Counted from the stretch's first letter, positions 7,217-17,347 are shown. The stretch: DNA of 34,097 nucleotides from an uncultured Bacilli bacterium (GCA_947623995.1 CANQIN010000007.1:1-34097), one strand, 5' to 3'. Numbers and translations are program-made. Notes: a model not told the origin generated them from the letters alone.

Positions 7217-8602
7217 TTGAAAATAAACAAATGGAGATTCACCAGTAAATGCTAGTATTAATAGTAATCCACACATTACCAAAAATATTGTTAAACCTAA
7301 AATATTATTTAAATTTACAACTGGATAATAACCATTAATTGAATCATTTTTAAGTTTTCTAGATTTTATTATAGCACATACAGTGGCAATTATCATTACT
7401 AATAATGAAAGATATGACCAAAAGAAATTATGAATTATACCATTTTGCAATGTGAATATTCCTTTTATTACTTTCCATGCTATCATAAAATTTTCAGCTC
7501 TAAAAAATATCCAAGTAAATGTTATAAAACAATATGTTATAAAAATATTAAAACATATTTTTATAATATTTTTTGATTTCTTATGCTTTAACATTTTATC
7601 AAAACATAATGCTAGACCATTTAAACCTCCCCAAAAAACAAAAGTCCAATTAGCTCCATGCCATAGGCCACCTAATAACATTGTTATAAATAAATTTATA
7701 TATTGTCTAATTTTGCCTTTTCTATTACCCCCTAAAGGTATATACAAATATTCTTTTAACCAAGTAGATAAGCTTATATGCCATCTACGCCAAAATTCAG
7801 TTACATTTTGAGATAAATAAGGTAAATTAAAATTACAATTAAAATCATAACCTAAACATTTTGCACACCCTATTGCTATATCAGAATATCCAGAAAAGTC
7901 AAAATAAATTTGAAAAGAATATGATACTATACATAATAACAACGTTGTCCAATGAAATGCACTTGGAGCAAAAAATACTTCATCTATAAATACAGACATA
8001 TGATCTGCTAAAACAATTTTTTTAAACAATCCAAAAATTATTAATTGAATACCATATTTAAAATTATCAGCAGTTATTTTGCGTTCTTCTTTTAATTGAG
8101 GTAAGAAATCTTTTGCTTTTACAATTGGACCAGCAACAAGTTGTGGAAAAAAGCTTAAATATAATGCTAATCTAATAAAATCATTTTCTACGGGAATTTT
8201 ATTTCTTTTAACATCGATAACATAACTTAATGCTTGAAAAGTATAAAAAGAAATTCCTACAGGGAGAATAATATTCAAAACTCCTAAATTATGTCCAACA
8301 ATATTAGAAAATGAAGTTAAAAAGAAATTAAAATATTTAAAGAAACCAAGTACTACTAAAGGAATTACTATTCCAAGTACATATATTCCTTTTTTATCTT
8401 TATATTTTGCCGTAAAATAAGAACTTATAGTTACAAACATTAATAGAAAACAAAAACGCCAATCCCAATATCCATAAAAGAAATAACTAGCAATTAATAA
8501 AAATACTTCTTTTACTCTTTTAGAAAAAAATTTTTGAATTATAAGCGTTCCTACTATTACTACTATAAAAAATATTATAAAATCTATTGACGCAAATGAC
8601 AT
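7211..8602 (-). CDS. MBOAT family O-acyltransferase (AlgI/DltB-like)
   Basis: FRLALYLSFFPQLVAGPIVKAKDFLPQ; NVTEFWRRWHISLSTWLKEYLYIPLGGNRKG; GGLWHGANWTFVFWGGLNG. Confidence 0.95.
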   Translation of the reverse strand: MSFASIDFIIFFIVVIVGTLIIQKFFSKRVKEVFLLIASYFFYGYWDWRFCFLLMFVTISSYFTAKYKDKKGIYVLGIVIPLVVLGFFKYFNFFLTSFSNIVGHNLGVLNIILPVGISFYTFQALSYVIDVKRNKIPVENDFIRLALYLSFFPQLVAGPIVKAKDFLPQLKEERKITADNFKYGIQLIIFGLFKKIVLADHMSVFIDEVFFAPSAFHWTTLLLCIVSYSFQIYFDFSGYSDIAIGCAKCLGYDFNCNFNLPYLSQNVTEFWRRWHISLSTWLKEYLYIPLGGNRKGKIRQYINLFITMLLGGLWHGANWTFVFWGGLNGLALCFDKMLKHKKSKNIIKICFNIFITYCFITFTWIFFRAENFMIAWKVIKGIFTLQNGIIHNFFWSYLSLLVMIIATVCAIIKSRKLKNDSINGYYPVVNLNNILGLTIFLVMCGLLLILAFTGESPFVYFQF

Positions 8603-8603
8603 A

Positions 8604-9671
8604 TTATTCTGCCCCCTTAATTATTTTATATAGTTCTTCAGCAATCATATTATGACCATATTTATTTAAATGACCTTTTCCAATTGTAGTATTATTAAAA
8701 CCATATGGTAAAATATAATTTTTTTCATATTCTTCTCTAAATCTATTACTCATATCAAGAAAATAAATTTCATTTTCTTGACATAATTTAGAAAATCTTT
8801 CTACATCTTCTTTTTCACTGTTTAAAAATTGCAAATTTCCACTAGAATCTAAAGATAAATTAGGATGGTAAACGATTATTACTTTAACTTTATTTTCAAC
8901 TGTATTCTTTATTTTATTTAGAATTTCCCAAGTAAGTTGTTCATTAAATCTTATTTCTTCATCTTTTGAAGAAGTAGTTTTTTTAGATGTTAGTTCATCT
9001 AATTGCCTTCTTACTAATCTTAAAAATAAACTTTGTTTATAAAAATATTTAATGATTTTTTTTACTGAATTTAAAAGTCCAGAATTTTCTGAAGAAATTT
9101 TATCATTGCTTTCTTTTTCCAAAATATCGATTAGCTCTTTATCAGAGTATTTAACATCTGCCATTTCTAAAATTATATAATCAGTAGGATTATATTTACT
9201 AATTGCTGGAGATATATTACTTATACTTTTTGGAAATAAATTACTTGAAATTCCAATGTTATAAACAAATTTATTTTCTAACATTTCATTTAATTTAGCA
9301 GTAACTGAATCTTTAATATCAACTTGAAAAGCTTCAAATTGTGATGAACCTACCATTAATATATTGACTTCCTTATTAGAATCATAATCTTCTATATTTA
9401 CATATCCATCGTTATTAATTCTACCATGACCATATCCTTCAAGAGCATATGTATAATTTTCCATAGGTTCATATTTATAATCTGTTACTTTAAAAGAAGA
9501 ACTTTCATCCTTATCAGAATATGGCATATTAGAATAAAAACGACTAATAAATTCTAATATCAAAAATGCAAGCATACAAGATACTAGAATTTTAAAACAG
9601 TAATTTATTTTTGGCTTATATGAATTATTTCGATAGGTACCCCCCCCCCTAAAATTGCTATTTTTATGCAT
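8604..9671 (-). CDS. membrane-anchored SGNH/DltD/AlgX-like protein, partner of MBOAT; G10 tract at codons 8-11
   Basis: N-terminal TM helix; NILMVGSSQFEAFQV (SGNH block I-like), C-terminal GHLNKYGHNMIAEEL; abuts MBOAT gene. Confidence 0.82.
   Translation of the reverse strand: MHKNSNFRGGGTYRNNSYKPKINYCFKILVSCMLAFLILEFISRFYSNMPYSDKDESSSFKVTDYKYEPMENYTYALEGYGHGRINNDGYVNIEDYDSNKEVNILMVGSSQFEAFQVDIKDSVTAKLNEMLENKFVYNIGISSNLFPKSISNISPAISKYNPTDYIILEMADVKYSDKELIDILEKESNDKISSENSGLLNSVKKIIKYFYKQSLFLRLVRRQLDELTSKKTTSSKDEEIRFNEQLTWEILNKIKNTVENKVKVIIVYHPNLSLDSSGNLQFLNSEKEDVERFSKLCQENEIYFLDMSNRFREEYEKNYILPYGFNNTTIGKGHLNKYGHNMIAEELYKIIKGAE
9640..9649. repeat. C10 homopolymer (G10 on coding strand), putative phase-variation tract near 5' end of SGNH gene
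   Basis: ggtaCCCCCCCCCCtaaaat; MHKNSNF-RGGG-TYR. Confidence 0.92.
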
Positions 9672-9719
9672 AACTATAAACTCCTTCCTACTGATATTTA
9701 CTAATCTAATTTAATTTAA

Positions 9720-10748
9720 TTATTTTTCAAAGTAAATATCATTTATATTTTTTCTTATACTATAGGTTACTTTAACTTCTTCATCGTAATAACCAGCTCC
9801 AATTACTATAGCTATACGTTCATTGTTTGGAATTCCAATTACTTTTTTTAATTCTACCTCATCATCTAAGTAATTTCCAAACTGTAATAAACATGATCCT
9901 ATTCCAAGTGAATGTAAGCCATTTACAAAATTCATTGCTATCAAGCCAGCATTAAATCTTCCATCATGCCTATCACTTGTAAACAAACAATTATTCATAT
10001 CAAAGGTAATAACAAAAAAATCTATATTATTATCTAAATTAAAATTTCCTAATCCTGATAAGCTTTTCTTTAATATTTCTACTTTATCCTTACTAAGGAT
10101 ATGCCAAATTTTACACATCTGTCTATTACAAGCTGATGGTGACATAATAGCCATTTTTATAGCTTTTTCAATATCTTCCTTTTTTAAAGGTATATCCTTA
10201 AAACTTCTTACAGAATGCCTACTTGATAAAAATGATAAATAATCGATTTCAGAATTCTTTAATATTTCTTTTTTATTTAAAACATAAGTACCAGCATTTT
10301 TGGATTCTTTATCTAAATAATTGTTAATAAAATTTTTTGCTTTTATATATTCATCTTTTGAAGTCCAACCATTTTTTTCATAGACATCAACATAGGCTTT
10401 TAATAAGCCAATTGTTAAAGAACAAGCAAAAGAATCATTATTAACTTCTTTATAAAGTTTGATTAATTCATTAACTTTTTCTACCCCAAAAGGTCTCATA
10501 TTTTTATTTAGCATTCCTTTTTCTAAAGCATGAATATTAAGTAACATTTTATATTCTTTTTTTTGAATAGTAAGTTTTGGCATATCATAATATTCATAAA
10601 AATATTTGTATTCTTTTAAAAATTCTTTTCGTGTATGTCTTTTTTCTCTATATTTTACTATTTTTTTAAATATTTTATATTTTCTTAATTTTTTCTTTAA
10701 TTTAGTTATCAATTTAATCATCCTTTCCTTATTTAACTTATAAACCAA
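9720..10748 (-). CDS. nitroreductase-family flavoprotein (start may be ATG at 10721)
   Basis: FLSSRHSVRSFKDIPLKKEDIEKAIKMAIMSPSACNRQMCKIWHI; GRFNAGLIAMNFVNGLHSLGIGSCLLQFG; IAIVIGAGYYDEE. Confidence 0.88.
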   Translation of the reverse strand: MVYKLNKERMIKLITKLKKKLRKYKIFKKIVKYREKRHTRKEFLKEYKYFYEYYDMPKLTIQKKEYKMLLNIHALEKGMLNKNMRPFGVEKVNELIKLYKEVNNDSFACSLTIGLLKAYVDVYEKNGWTSKDEYIKAKNFINNYLDKESKNAGTYVLNKKEILKNSEIDYLSFLSSRHSVRSFKDIPLKKEDIEKAIKMAIMSPSACNRQMCKIWHILSKDKVEILKKSLSGLGNFNLDNNIDFFVITFDMNNCLFTSDRHDGRFNAGLIAMNFVNGLHSLGIGSCLLQFGNYLDDEVELKKVIGIPNNERIAIVIGAGYYDEEVKVTYSIRKNINDIYFEK

Positions 10749-10814
10749 ATTTTTTATTAAATAAGTAAATATTCTATATATTTGTACGTGATGATTAAAT
10801 CTTATAACTTATTA

Positions 10815-12024
10815 TTAATTTAAAAATTTCTTGATTTTTTCCTTAATACTTTTTGGAAGTAATCTTAAAATTTTTCTTGGCAAAAATAAAATTTTATACT
10901 TTATTAATTCATCCTTTAAAGCTTTTGTAGCAGATATTTTAAAATTATTTGTTAAAACATATTCTTCTTCAAAAAGTTTTCTATTCTTATGCTTGATAGT
11001 TGGTGAATTTAAAGCTTTATTATATTTTATTGCCTCAATAGCATTATTTTGTTTAAAAACTACTATTTTTTTATCAGTAATTAAATTATTGATTAAATTT
11101 TTACCTTTTTGAGTATTTTCTAATATCACAGACACTTGTGTACGATCATTTTCACTAATTCTTAAATCTTTTGAGCCATCAACATCACCAAGTGTAATAT
11201 CCGATATTCTTTCATTTCTAGCATAATGACAATGATAACAATTTTCTCTTAAAATTAAATTATTTATAAAACCTCGATAATAAACATCATCTTGATAAGG
11301 TGTCTTTGAATAAAATTTTTCAAGATTGTCATCATATAAAGATAAATAATAACTAGAATTTTTATTTCTAAAAGTAATATTTGATACCTCTTTATTATAT
11401 TTCTTAGAAATACTAGAAATATGTTGTTTTAAATACTCAGAAGGTACAACTCCATGACAAGCAAGATCGACTAAAATTAAGTTATCTATCTTTTTAGCTT
11501 TCATAAACATACTTTTTACTGCTGCAGCTTGACATGGCAAACCAACAAATAAAACCCTTTTATCATTTAAAATATCATTTTCTAAACTTTTAAAAATGTT
11601 AGATAAATCAGCATGACAATATTTAGAACCAATTACTTTTTTAATATCTTTTATGTTGTCAATTTTTACATAGTTGTAAACGTACCCCCCCCCCTATTGC
11701 ATTACAAGCTACACCATAAGTTGAATATTTTTTTTCTAAAGCATACTTATATAATTCTTGAGCAATACCTCCACTGGTACTACTATTTCTTATATCTATG
11801 TCACTACTCCATCCAAAATAAACATTTTGGGGTAATTTATATTCTAATTTCTGCTTAGCTGGACAATTTTTTTTGCAAAGATGACAAGATATACATTTAT
11901 CTTTATCAATAACTGGATATTGAACTCCTAATTCATCCTTTTTAAAAGATATACACTTTTTAGGACATACATTACTACATAACTTACAACCAGTACAATC
12001 ATTTTTACTACATATATCTGACAT
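10815..12024 (-). pseudogene. FrhB-like (coenzyme F420 hydrogenase/dehydrogenase beta subunit family) 2x[4Fe-4S] protein, split by a G10 frameshift (ORFs 11659..12024 and 10815..11540): phase-OFF allele
   Basis: N-part CTGCKLCSNVCP...CISCHLCKKNCP; removing one G gives ...NAIGGGYVYNYVKIDNIKDIKKVIGSKYCHADLSNIFKSLENDILNDKRVLFVGLPCQAAAVKS... running directly into the C-part. Confidence 0.9.
11685..11694. repeat. C10 homopolymer (G10 on coding strand) at the frameshift of the FrhB-like gene
   Basis: cgtaCCCCCCCCCCtattgc; present frame stops at TGA 11661-11659. Confidence 0.95.
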
Positions 12025-12047
12025 AATATTTAACCTCCCTTATATTA

Positions 12048-13070
12048 TCAAATGTTTTTTAATTCTGGATTTTTATTTAAATATATTTGAGTTATTACTA
12101 AAGATGGAATATATAATAAAAATATATAAAATTTAATATTTTTATCTTTAATTTTATAATCAAAATATATTTTTGTATTAGAACTTTTTACAACACTTTT
12201 AGCTATTTGAAATCTTAAAATTGTCCTAATTTTTTCTTTAAAAGAATAAAAATAAGTTTTTCTGTCATTTAAATAAGTTTGAGTAGCATATAAACTATTA
12301 ATCATCATTTGAATACTCTTTTTACTTCTACTCATATGATCATTACCACATTGATAATTAATTCCTAAAGGTTTGTTAATATAGTATGCTTTATATTTTT
12401 TATCTAATTTTCTCCATATAATATTTTCTGCAACATATTTTACGCCTTTAGGTTCTGGAAATAAATTATCTTTTAATATTTTGGTAATATTTAAACTACA
12501 GTGATCTCCTTTTATCGAAGCACATATTTGTTTGGCACTTTTATTATCCATATTATTAATGCCATCAGGAAAATATTCTCCCACAATTTCATGATTTTCA
12601 TTTTCAAATAATCCAATAATTTCCCGATATTCATTTACTTTATCTTTTGGGATACTTTCCCAAGCTTCAATAAAAGTTGACATTGCATTTGGCAAAAAAG
12701 CGTCGTCACTGTCTATATTTGCAAAAAATTGGCCTTTAGCAATTCTAATAGCAACATTTCTTGCTGTGTGAACACCACCATTAACTTTTCTAATAAATAT
12801 TACTGGAAAATCAACTTCATCCATATATTCATTTACTATTTTTTCAACACCATCAGTCGAACCATCATCGACAATTATAAATTCAAAATTTTTATAATCT
12901 TGATTTTTAATTGAATTTAATGGTCTTTCTATAGTATTGATTCTATTATAAATTGTTGTACATATGGAAATTTGTGGCTTTATTTTATCATAATATTTAT
13001 TTTTTCTAATACTTATTATTTCTCCATTTGGACACAATTCCTTGTTTAATTTACTATTCATTTTTTTCAC
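12048..13070 (-). CDS. family 2 glycosyltransferase
   Basis: ISICTTIYNRINTIERPLNSIKNQDYKNFEFIIVDDGSTDG; ANIDSDD. Confidence 0.93.
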   Translation of the reverse strand: MKKMNSKLNKELCPNGEIISIRKNKYYDKIKPQISICTTIYNRINTIERPLNSIKNQDYKNFEFIIVDDGSTDGVEKIVNEYMDEVDFPVIFIRKVNGGVHTARNVAIRIAKGQFFANIDSDDAFLPNAMSTFIEAWESIPKDKVNEYREIIGLFENENHEIVGEYFPDGINNMDNKSAKQICASIKGDHCSLNITKILKDNLFPEPKGVKYVAENIIWRKLDKKYKAYYINKPLGINYQCGNDHMSRSKKSIQMMINSLYATQTYLNDRKTYFYSFKEKIRTILRFQIAKSVVKSSNTKIYFDYKIKDKNIKFYIFLLYIPSLVITQIYLNKNPELKNI

Positions 13071-13091
13071 TTCTCTTTCATAATTATATTT

Positions 13092-14039
13092 TTACTTTTG
13101 GCTTATTTTCAAATTATCAAGCTTTATCAAATTTCCCCATTTTAAATCATCACTACTAGGTGTAAAGTGTTCATATCCTCCACCATGGTAAAATGTTATT
13201 TCTCCAAAATATATTTGATTATTAACAAAATATAAATCAATTCTAACATATGGGATATTCTTTGATAATTTTTTGGCAATATCAAGCATTTCTTCTAATT
13301 TTTTCGGCTTTTCTATAATCTTTTCTTTATTAGTTGGATATTTTATTTCTAAATCAACATAATTCCAATTTGAATCATAAATATTTCTATGATGATCGGT
13401 AAACCTATCAAAATCAACTTGAATATACTTTGGAATTCCATTAAAACATTGAATTTTATAATCTTTTAAATCTTCACCTTTTTTATCATAAAGATATTCT
13501 TCTATAATTATTTTAGGTTTAATATTTTTATAAGGCCATTCTCTACAATTATAATAATAATTTTTATGAAGAGAATCATTAATAATTTTTTTAGTTTTTA
13601 TTAAATCAAGATTTTTTTTATCCTTACATATAACAATTCCACCAGAATCATTATTACTTTTAATAACAAATTGATTAGGCAATTTTGAAAAATCTATATC
13701 ATCAAATTCATCATAAACTCCTAAAGTAGGAATAATATATTTATTTCCTATAATATTTGTTACATAATCTTTTACTAGATATTTATCAACCATCGTTGTA
13801 TAAATATTTTTTCTATCATATAATTTTAGCCATTGTATTTTTTCATTAAATGTTTTAGGATTATTTAAATCTAATTTTTTACCCATTTCCAATTTATATA
13901 ATAACTTAATATAAGTTTTATCATTTAAAAACCAAAAAAATTTTTTTTTCATTAAATATATTATTAATTTTGAAGGCTTTCTTATGCAGCTCATTAATTT
14001 AGATAATTTTGAATTTTTCTTTTTATTTTCATTTTTCAT
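13092..14039 (-). CDS. TupA-like ATP-grasp family protein
   Basis: LNNPKTFNEKIQWLKLYDRK; DKYLVKDYVTNIIG; IPTLGVYDEFDDIDFSKLPNQFVIKSNNDSGG; RIDLYFVNNQIYFGEITFYHGGGYEHF. Confidence 0.88.
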   Translation of the reverse strand: MKNENKKKNSKLSKLMSCIRKPSKLIIYLMKKKFFWFLNDKTYIKLLYKLEMGKKLDLNNPKTFNEKIQWLKLYDRKNIYTTMVDKYLVKDYVTNIIGNKYIIPTLGVYDEFDDIDFSKLPNQFVIKSNNDSGGIVICKDKKNLDLIKTKKIINDSLHKNYYYNCREWPYKNIKPKIIIEEYLYDKKGEDLKDYKIQCFNGIPKYIQVDFDRFTDHHRNIYDSNWNYVDLEIKYPTNKEKIIEKPKKLEEMLDIAKKLSKNIPYVRIDLYFVNNQIYFGEITFYHGGGYEHFTPSSDDLKWGNLIKLDNLKISQK

Positions 14040-15007
14040 ATGCTATGCCTCTTTTCTTTATACCATTCTATAAATTTTTTTATTCCTTCTTCAAAAGATA
14101 TAGAAGGATTATATCCTAATAATTCTTTTGCTTTATTAATATCAGCAAATGTTCTATCAACATCTCCAGGCTGCATATTCATTTGTTTAATTTTTGGTTC
14201 TATTCCTAGCGTTTTACCAATTACCTCAATCATTTGTTTTAAACTAATTGGATTATTACTTCCTAAATTGATTATTTCATAAACATTATCATTATTCATA
14301 ACATAATCACAAGATTTACAAATACCATCTACTATATCATCAACATAAGTATAATCTCTTGAAGTTGTACCATCTCCAAACATTGGAATTTCTTCATCAT
14401 TTAACATTAATCTTGTAAATTTATTAATTGCTAAATCTGGTCTTTGTTTAGGTCCATATACAGTAAAGAAACGTAACATAATAATATTCATATTATTTAA
14501 TTTATGATAAACATGAGCCATAACTTCATTAGCTTTTTTAGTTGCGGCATAAGGACTAATTGCAAAATCTACTACCATGTCTTCTCTAAAAGGAACTTCT
14601 TTACAATTACCATATACACTACTAGAAGATGCCATTACTAAATTTTTAACATTATGAAGTTTAGCTTCCTCTAATAAATTTTGTGTCCCTAATCCATTTA
14701 CATTTTGATATAAAATAGGATCTTCAATAGATGGTCTAACACCTGCCATAGCTGCTAAATGCATAACTACATCAATTTCATTTTCATCAAATACTTTCTT
14801 AATATCTATTCTGTTTCTTATATCACCACGATATAATTTATAATTAGGATTATTTAAAAATAATTTAATATTATCCTCTTTTATTTTTTGGTCATAAAAA
14901 TCACAAAAATTGTCTAATGTAATTATTTTATTACCTTCATTTAATAATCTTTCTGTTAATGTTGAACCAATAAAACCAGCTCCACCAGTTATAAAATATG
15001 TTTTCAT
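14036..15007 (-). CDS. NAD-dependent epimerase (UDP-glucuronate 4-epimerase-like)
   Basis: YFITGGAGFIGSTLTERLL; SSSSVYG; YAATKKANEVMAH; GDGTTSRDYTYVDDIVDGI. 4-nt overlap with next gene. Confidence 0.92.
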   Translation of the reverse strand: MKTYFITGGAGFIGSTLTERLLNEGNKIITLDNFCDFYDQKIKEDNIKLFLNNPNYKLYRGDIRNRIDIKKVFDENEIDVVMHLAAMAGVRPSIEDPILYQNVNGLGTQNLLEEAKLHNVKNLVMASSSSVYGNCKEVPFREDMVVDFAISPYAATKKANEVMAHVYHKLNNMNIIMLRFFTVYGPKQRPDLAINKFTRLMLNDEEIPMFGDGTTSRDYTYVDDIVDGICKSCDYVMNNDNVYEIINLGSNNPISLKQMIEVIGKTLGIEPKIKQMNMQPGDVDRTFADINKAKELLGYNPSISFEEGIKKFIEWYKEKRHSI

Positions 15008-15014
15008 TTTCTAC

Positions 15015-16133
15015 CTACTTTCCTACGTGCTTTATAAAAAGGATTAATTTCCACTTTTTATGAAATATATTTTTTCTATTATAAGCTAATTTAACTATAG
15101 TATAAGGAACATATAAATAAAGTTTATTATTAATATGTAGAAAACTAGATTTATATAAATGTTGATTTTTATACAAATATTCTTTAGGTGCATAATAAAG
15201 TTTTATATTTTTAGTATCTTTAAAATTTTTACCATCTTTAGAAAAAGCAAAATATAAATTATAATTTCTATCCATAAATAATAACTCAAAATTATTTTCA
15301 ACTAATCTTACTTCACCATGCCAAAATTGTCCATCAAAATCATTTACATTTATTTTTATTTCTTTTCCCCAATTAATTAAATCTTTACTACTTCTCATAT
15401 GTAAACAATAGTCAATATCAAAATAATACATATAATATTGATTATCTTTTTTTACTATACTTAAACTCATATAATAAGAATTATTATCATCAATTATAAG
15501 TTCTGGTTCTGACCACTTTATTCCATCTTTAGAACAAATCCTATATATATAATTTTTAAACTCTTTATCTTCAATTGTATAACGATACCATAATTCTAAT
15601 CTATCAGTATAAATTAAAAATGGATCATTATAATATCTAAGAGGTTCTTGTTTTTCTATAATTTTTAATAAAGGATTTTTAATTTTTGTAGGTACTTCCC
15701 AACTAATTCCATCATTAGAAACTGCTATACATGGATTTTCTAAATCGACACGGTCATTATCATAAGGAGTAAAAGCCATCCAAAATTTATAACCATTAAA
15801 ACCAGTTTCAAAATATAATACAGAAGGATGAGTTAAAGAACCTGTTCCATCAAAAGTTTTGATATCTAATTCTTTAGAATAAATCTCATTATCTAAAAGT
15901 TTTCTTCTTTTTTCATTTATTATTTTTTTATTATGAATTTTTTGATAATTAATTATTGGTAATTTAAGTATAAATGTTAAAAAAATTATTAGTAATATTA
16001 TATGAATAGTTATTAACATTAAAATATTTAATACAAAATTAGGGCCAAAACAACACACTAATAAAATTATAATTAAATCAAATAAAATAACTAAACCATC
16101 AACAATTTTATTTTTTAATATCTTTTTTATCAT
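15015..16133 (-). CDS. membrane-anchored GH43/GH117-like beta-propeller protein
   Basis: Two N-terminal TM segments, then THPSVLYFETGFNGYKFWMAFTPYDND..., AVSNDGISW, CSKDGIKWSEPELI, FSKDGKNF repeats. Confidence 0.7.
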   Translation of the reverse strand: MIKKILKNKIVDGLVILFDLIIILLVCCFGPNFVLNILMLITIHIILLIIFLTFILKLPIINYQKIHNKKIINEKRRKLLDNEIYSKELDIKTFDGTGSLTHPSVLYFETGFNGYKFWMAFTPYDNDRVDLENPCIAVSNDGISWEVPTKIKNPLLKIIEKQEPLRYYNDPFLIYTDRLELWYRYTIEDKEFKNYIYRICSKDGIKWSEPELIIDDNNSYYMSLSIVKKDNQYYMYYFDIDYCLHMRSSKDLINWGKEIKINVNDFDGQFWHGEVRLVENNFELLFMDRNYNLYFAFSKDGKNFKDTKNIKLYYAPKEYLYKNQHLYKSSFLHINNKLYLYVPYTIVKLAYNRKNIFHKKWKLILFIKHVGK

Positions 16134-16154
16134 GATTAAAACTCCTTACATAAT

Positions 16155-17321
16155 TTATAATATTTTTTGCCAACTTTTAACAATTTTTTCTATAGAATAA
16201 TTATCAGCATTTATAATAGCCTTTTTTGATAAATTATGTAAAAGTTCTTTATCATTAACTAAATCCAACATTGCTTTAGCATATCCAACAATATCATTAT
16301 TTTTAACTAACACTGAACACGTTTTAAATTGTTCTACTGTGCTTGGTAAATCATAAGAAATAATTGGAACTCCACATTCACAAGCTTCTACTAACACTAT
16401 TCCTAAGCCTTCAATATAAGATGAAAGAAGATAAATTGATGATTGTAGATAAAATTTTTGAATTTCATTAGTTCGTGGTAACAATTTTATTCTGTCTTCT
16501 AAACCAAACCTTTTTATTTCATTTTCTAGTTGTTCTTTTAAACTTCCTTCGCCAATTATCATTAGATTCCAATCTTTATTATTTTTGCTAAAGATATTAA
16601 AAGCCTCAATTAATCTATCAAAACCTTTTTCTTGTGAAAATCTTCCAACAGCAATAAAATTTTTAGACTTTAAATCTGATTTTTCTTCAGAAATAAAGCT
16701 TTTAGGATTATATATACAAGTTGCATTATAGTTAAATTTTTGTTTTATCCATCTAGCATCATAATCTGTAAGGACTACATAATTAGATAATAAATCAAGT
16801 TTTTCTTTAAATAAGTATTTTAAATATACATTGTTTAAACTTAATTCAAAGTAAGATTCACAAGTACTATGCTGCCATCCAATTAACTTTTTTACAGAAA
16901 GTTTATTTTTAAATACACATAAAAACATTGTGTAAAAAGAAGCAACACCAACAACATCATCTATTTTATTTTCATTAATATAATTTATAATTTCTCTATT
17001 TTGAAAAATTTTAACTTTAAAAAAACATAAAGAAATTAATTTGGTTTTTTTATATAAATTTTCATTTTTTATAATTATTTTTTTTAAAATAAAAGCCCAA
17101 AAAAACAAAATTTTTTCAAGTATGTTTTGAGATACAAATTTTACTTTTATGTTTTCATTTAAACCATAAAGATCGTTATCTCGTTTATTGTCATTAGTAA
17201 CACAAATAATATGAACATCATATCCTTCATGGTATAAAGCATTTGAAACTACTGTTACTGCTCTTTGAACTCCACCTAATGTAAATATTGATCCAGTTAA
17301 AAAACATATCTTTTTTTTCAT
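16155..17321 (-). CDS. family 4 glycosyltransferase
   Basis: FLTGSIFTLGGVQRAVTVVSNAL; AVGRFSQEKGFDRLIEAF; SSYIEGLGIVLVEACECGVPIISYD. Confidence 0.93.
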   Translation of the reverse strand: MKKKICFLTGSIFTLGGVQRAVTVVSNALYHEGYDVHIICVTNDNKRDNDLYGLNENIKVKFVSQNILEKILFFWAFILKKIIIKNENLYKKTKLISLCFFKVKIFQNREIINYINENKIDDVVGVASFYTMFLCVFKNKLSVKKLIGWQHSTCESYFELSLNNVYLKYLFKEKLDLLSNYVVLTDYDARWIKQKFNYNATCIYNPKSFISEEKSDLKSKNFIAVGRFSQEKGFDRLIEAFNIFSKNNKDWNLMIIGEGSLKEQLENEIKRFGLEDRIKLLPRTNEIQKFYLQSSIYLLSSYIEGLGIVLVEACECGVPIISYDLPSTVEQFKTCSVLVKNNDIVGYAKAMLDLVNDKELLHNLSKKAIINADNYSIEKIVKSWQKIL

Positions 17322-17347
17322 TAATACACCACCAATTAAGCAGCATT

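Noticed and set aside
11613-11858. Plus-strand ORF across the C10 tract
   Set aside because: Antisense to the FrhB-like gene, whose two halves fit a single family; no SD.
10815-12024. Interpreting the FrhB-like gene as evidence of F420 metabolism or methanogenesis
   Set aside because: The family name is historical; such proteins are common in bacterial glycan loci and nothing else here suggests F420.
13921-13960. A/T homopolymers (e.g. A/T runs of 7-9) inside glycan genes as further phase-variation tracts
   Set aside because: Runs of this type are frequent in such AT-rich DNA and the reading frames are intact; not distinguishable from background.
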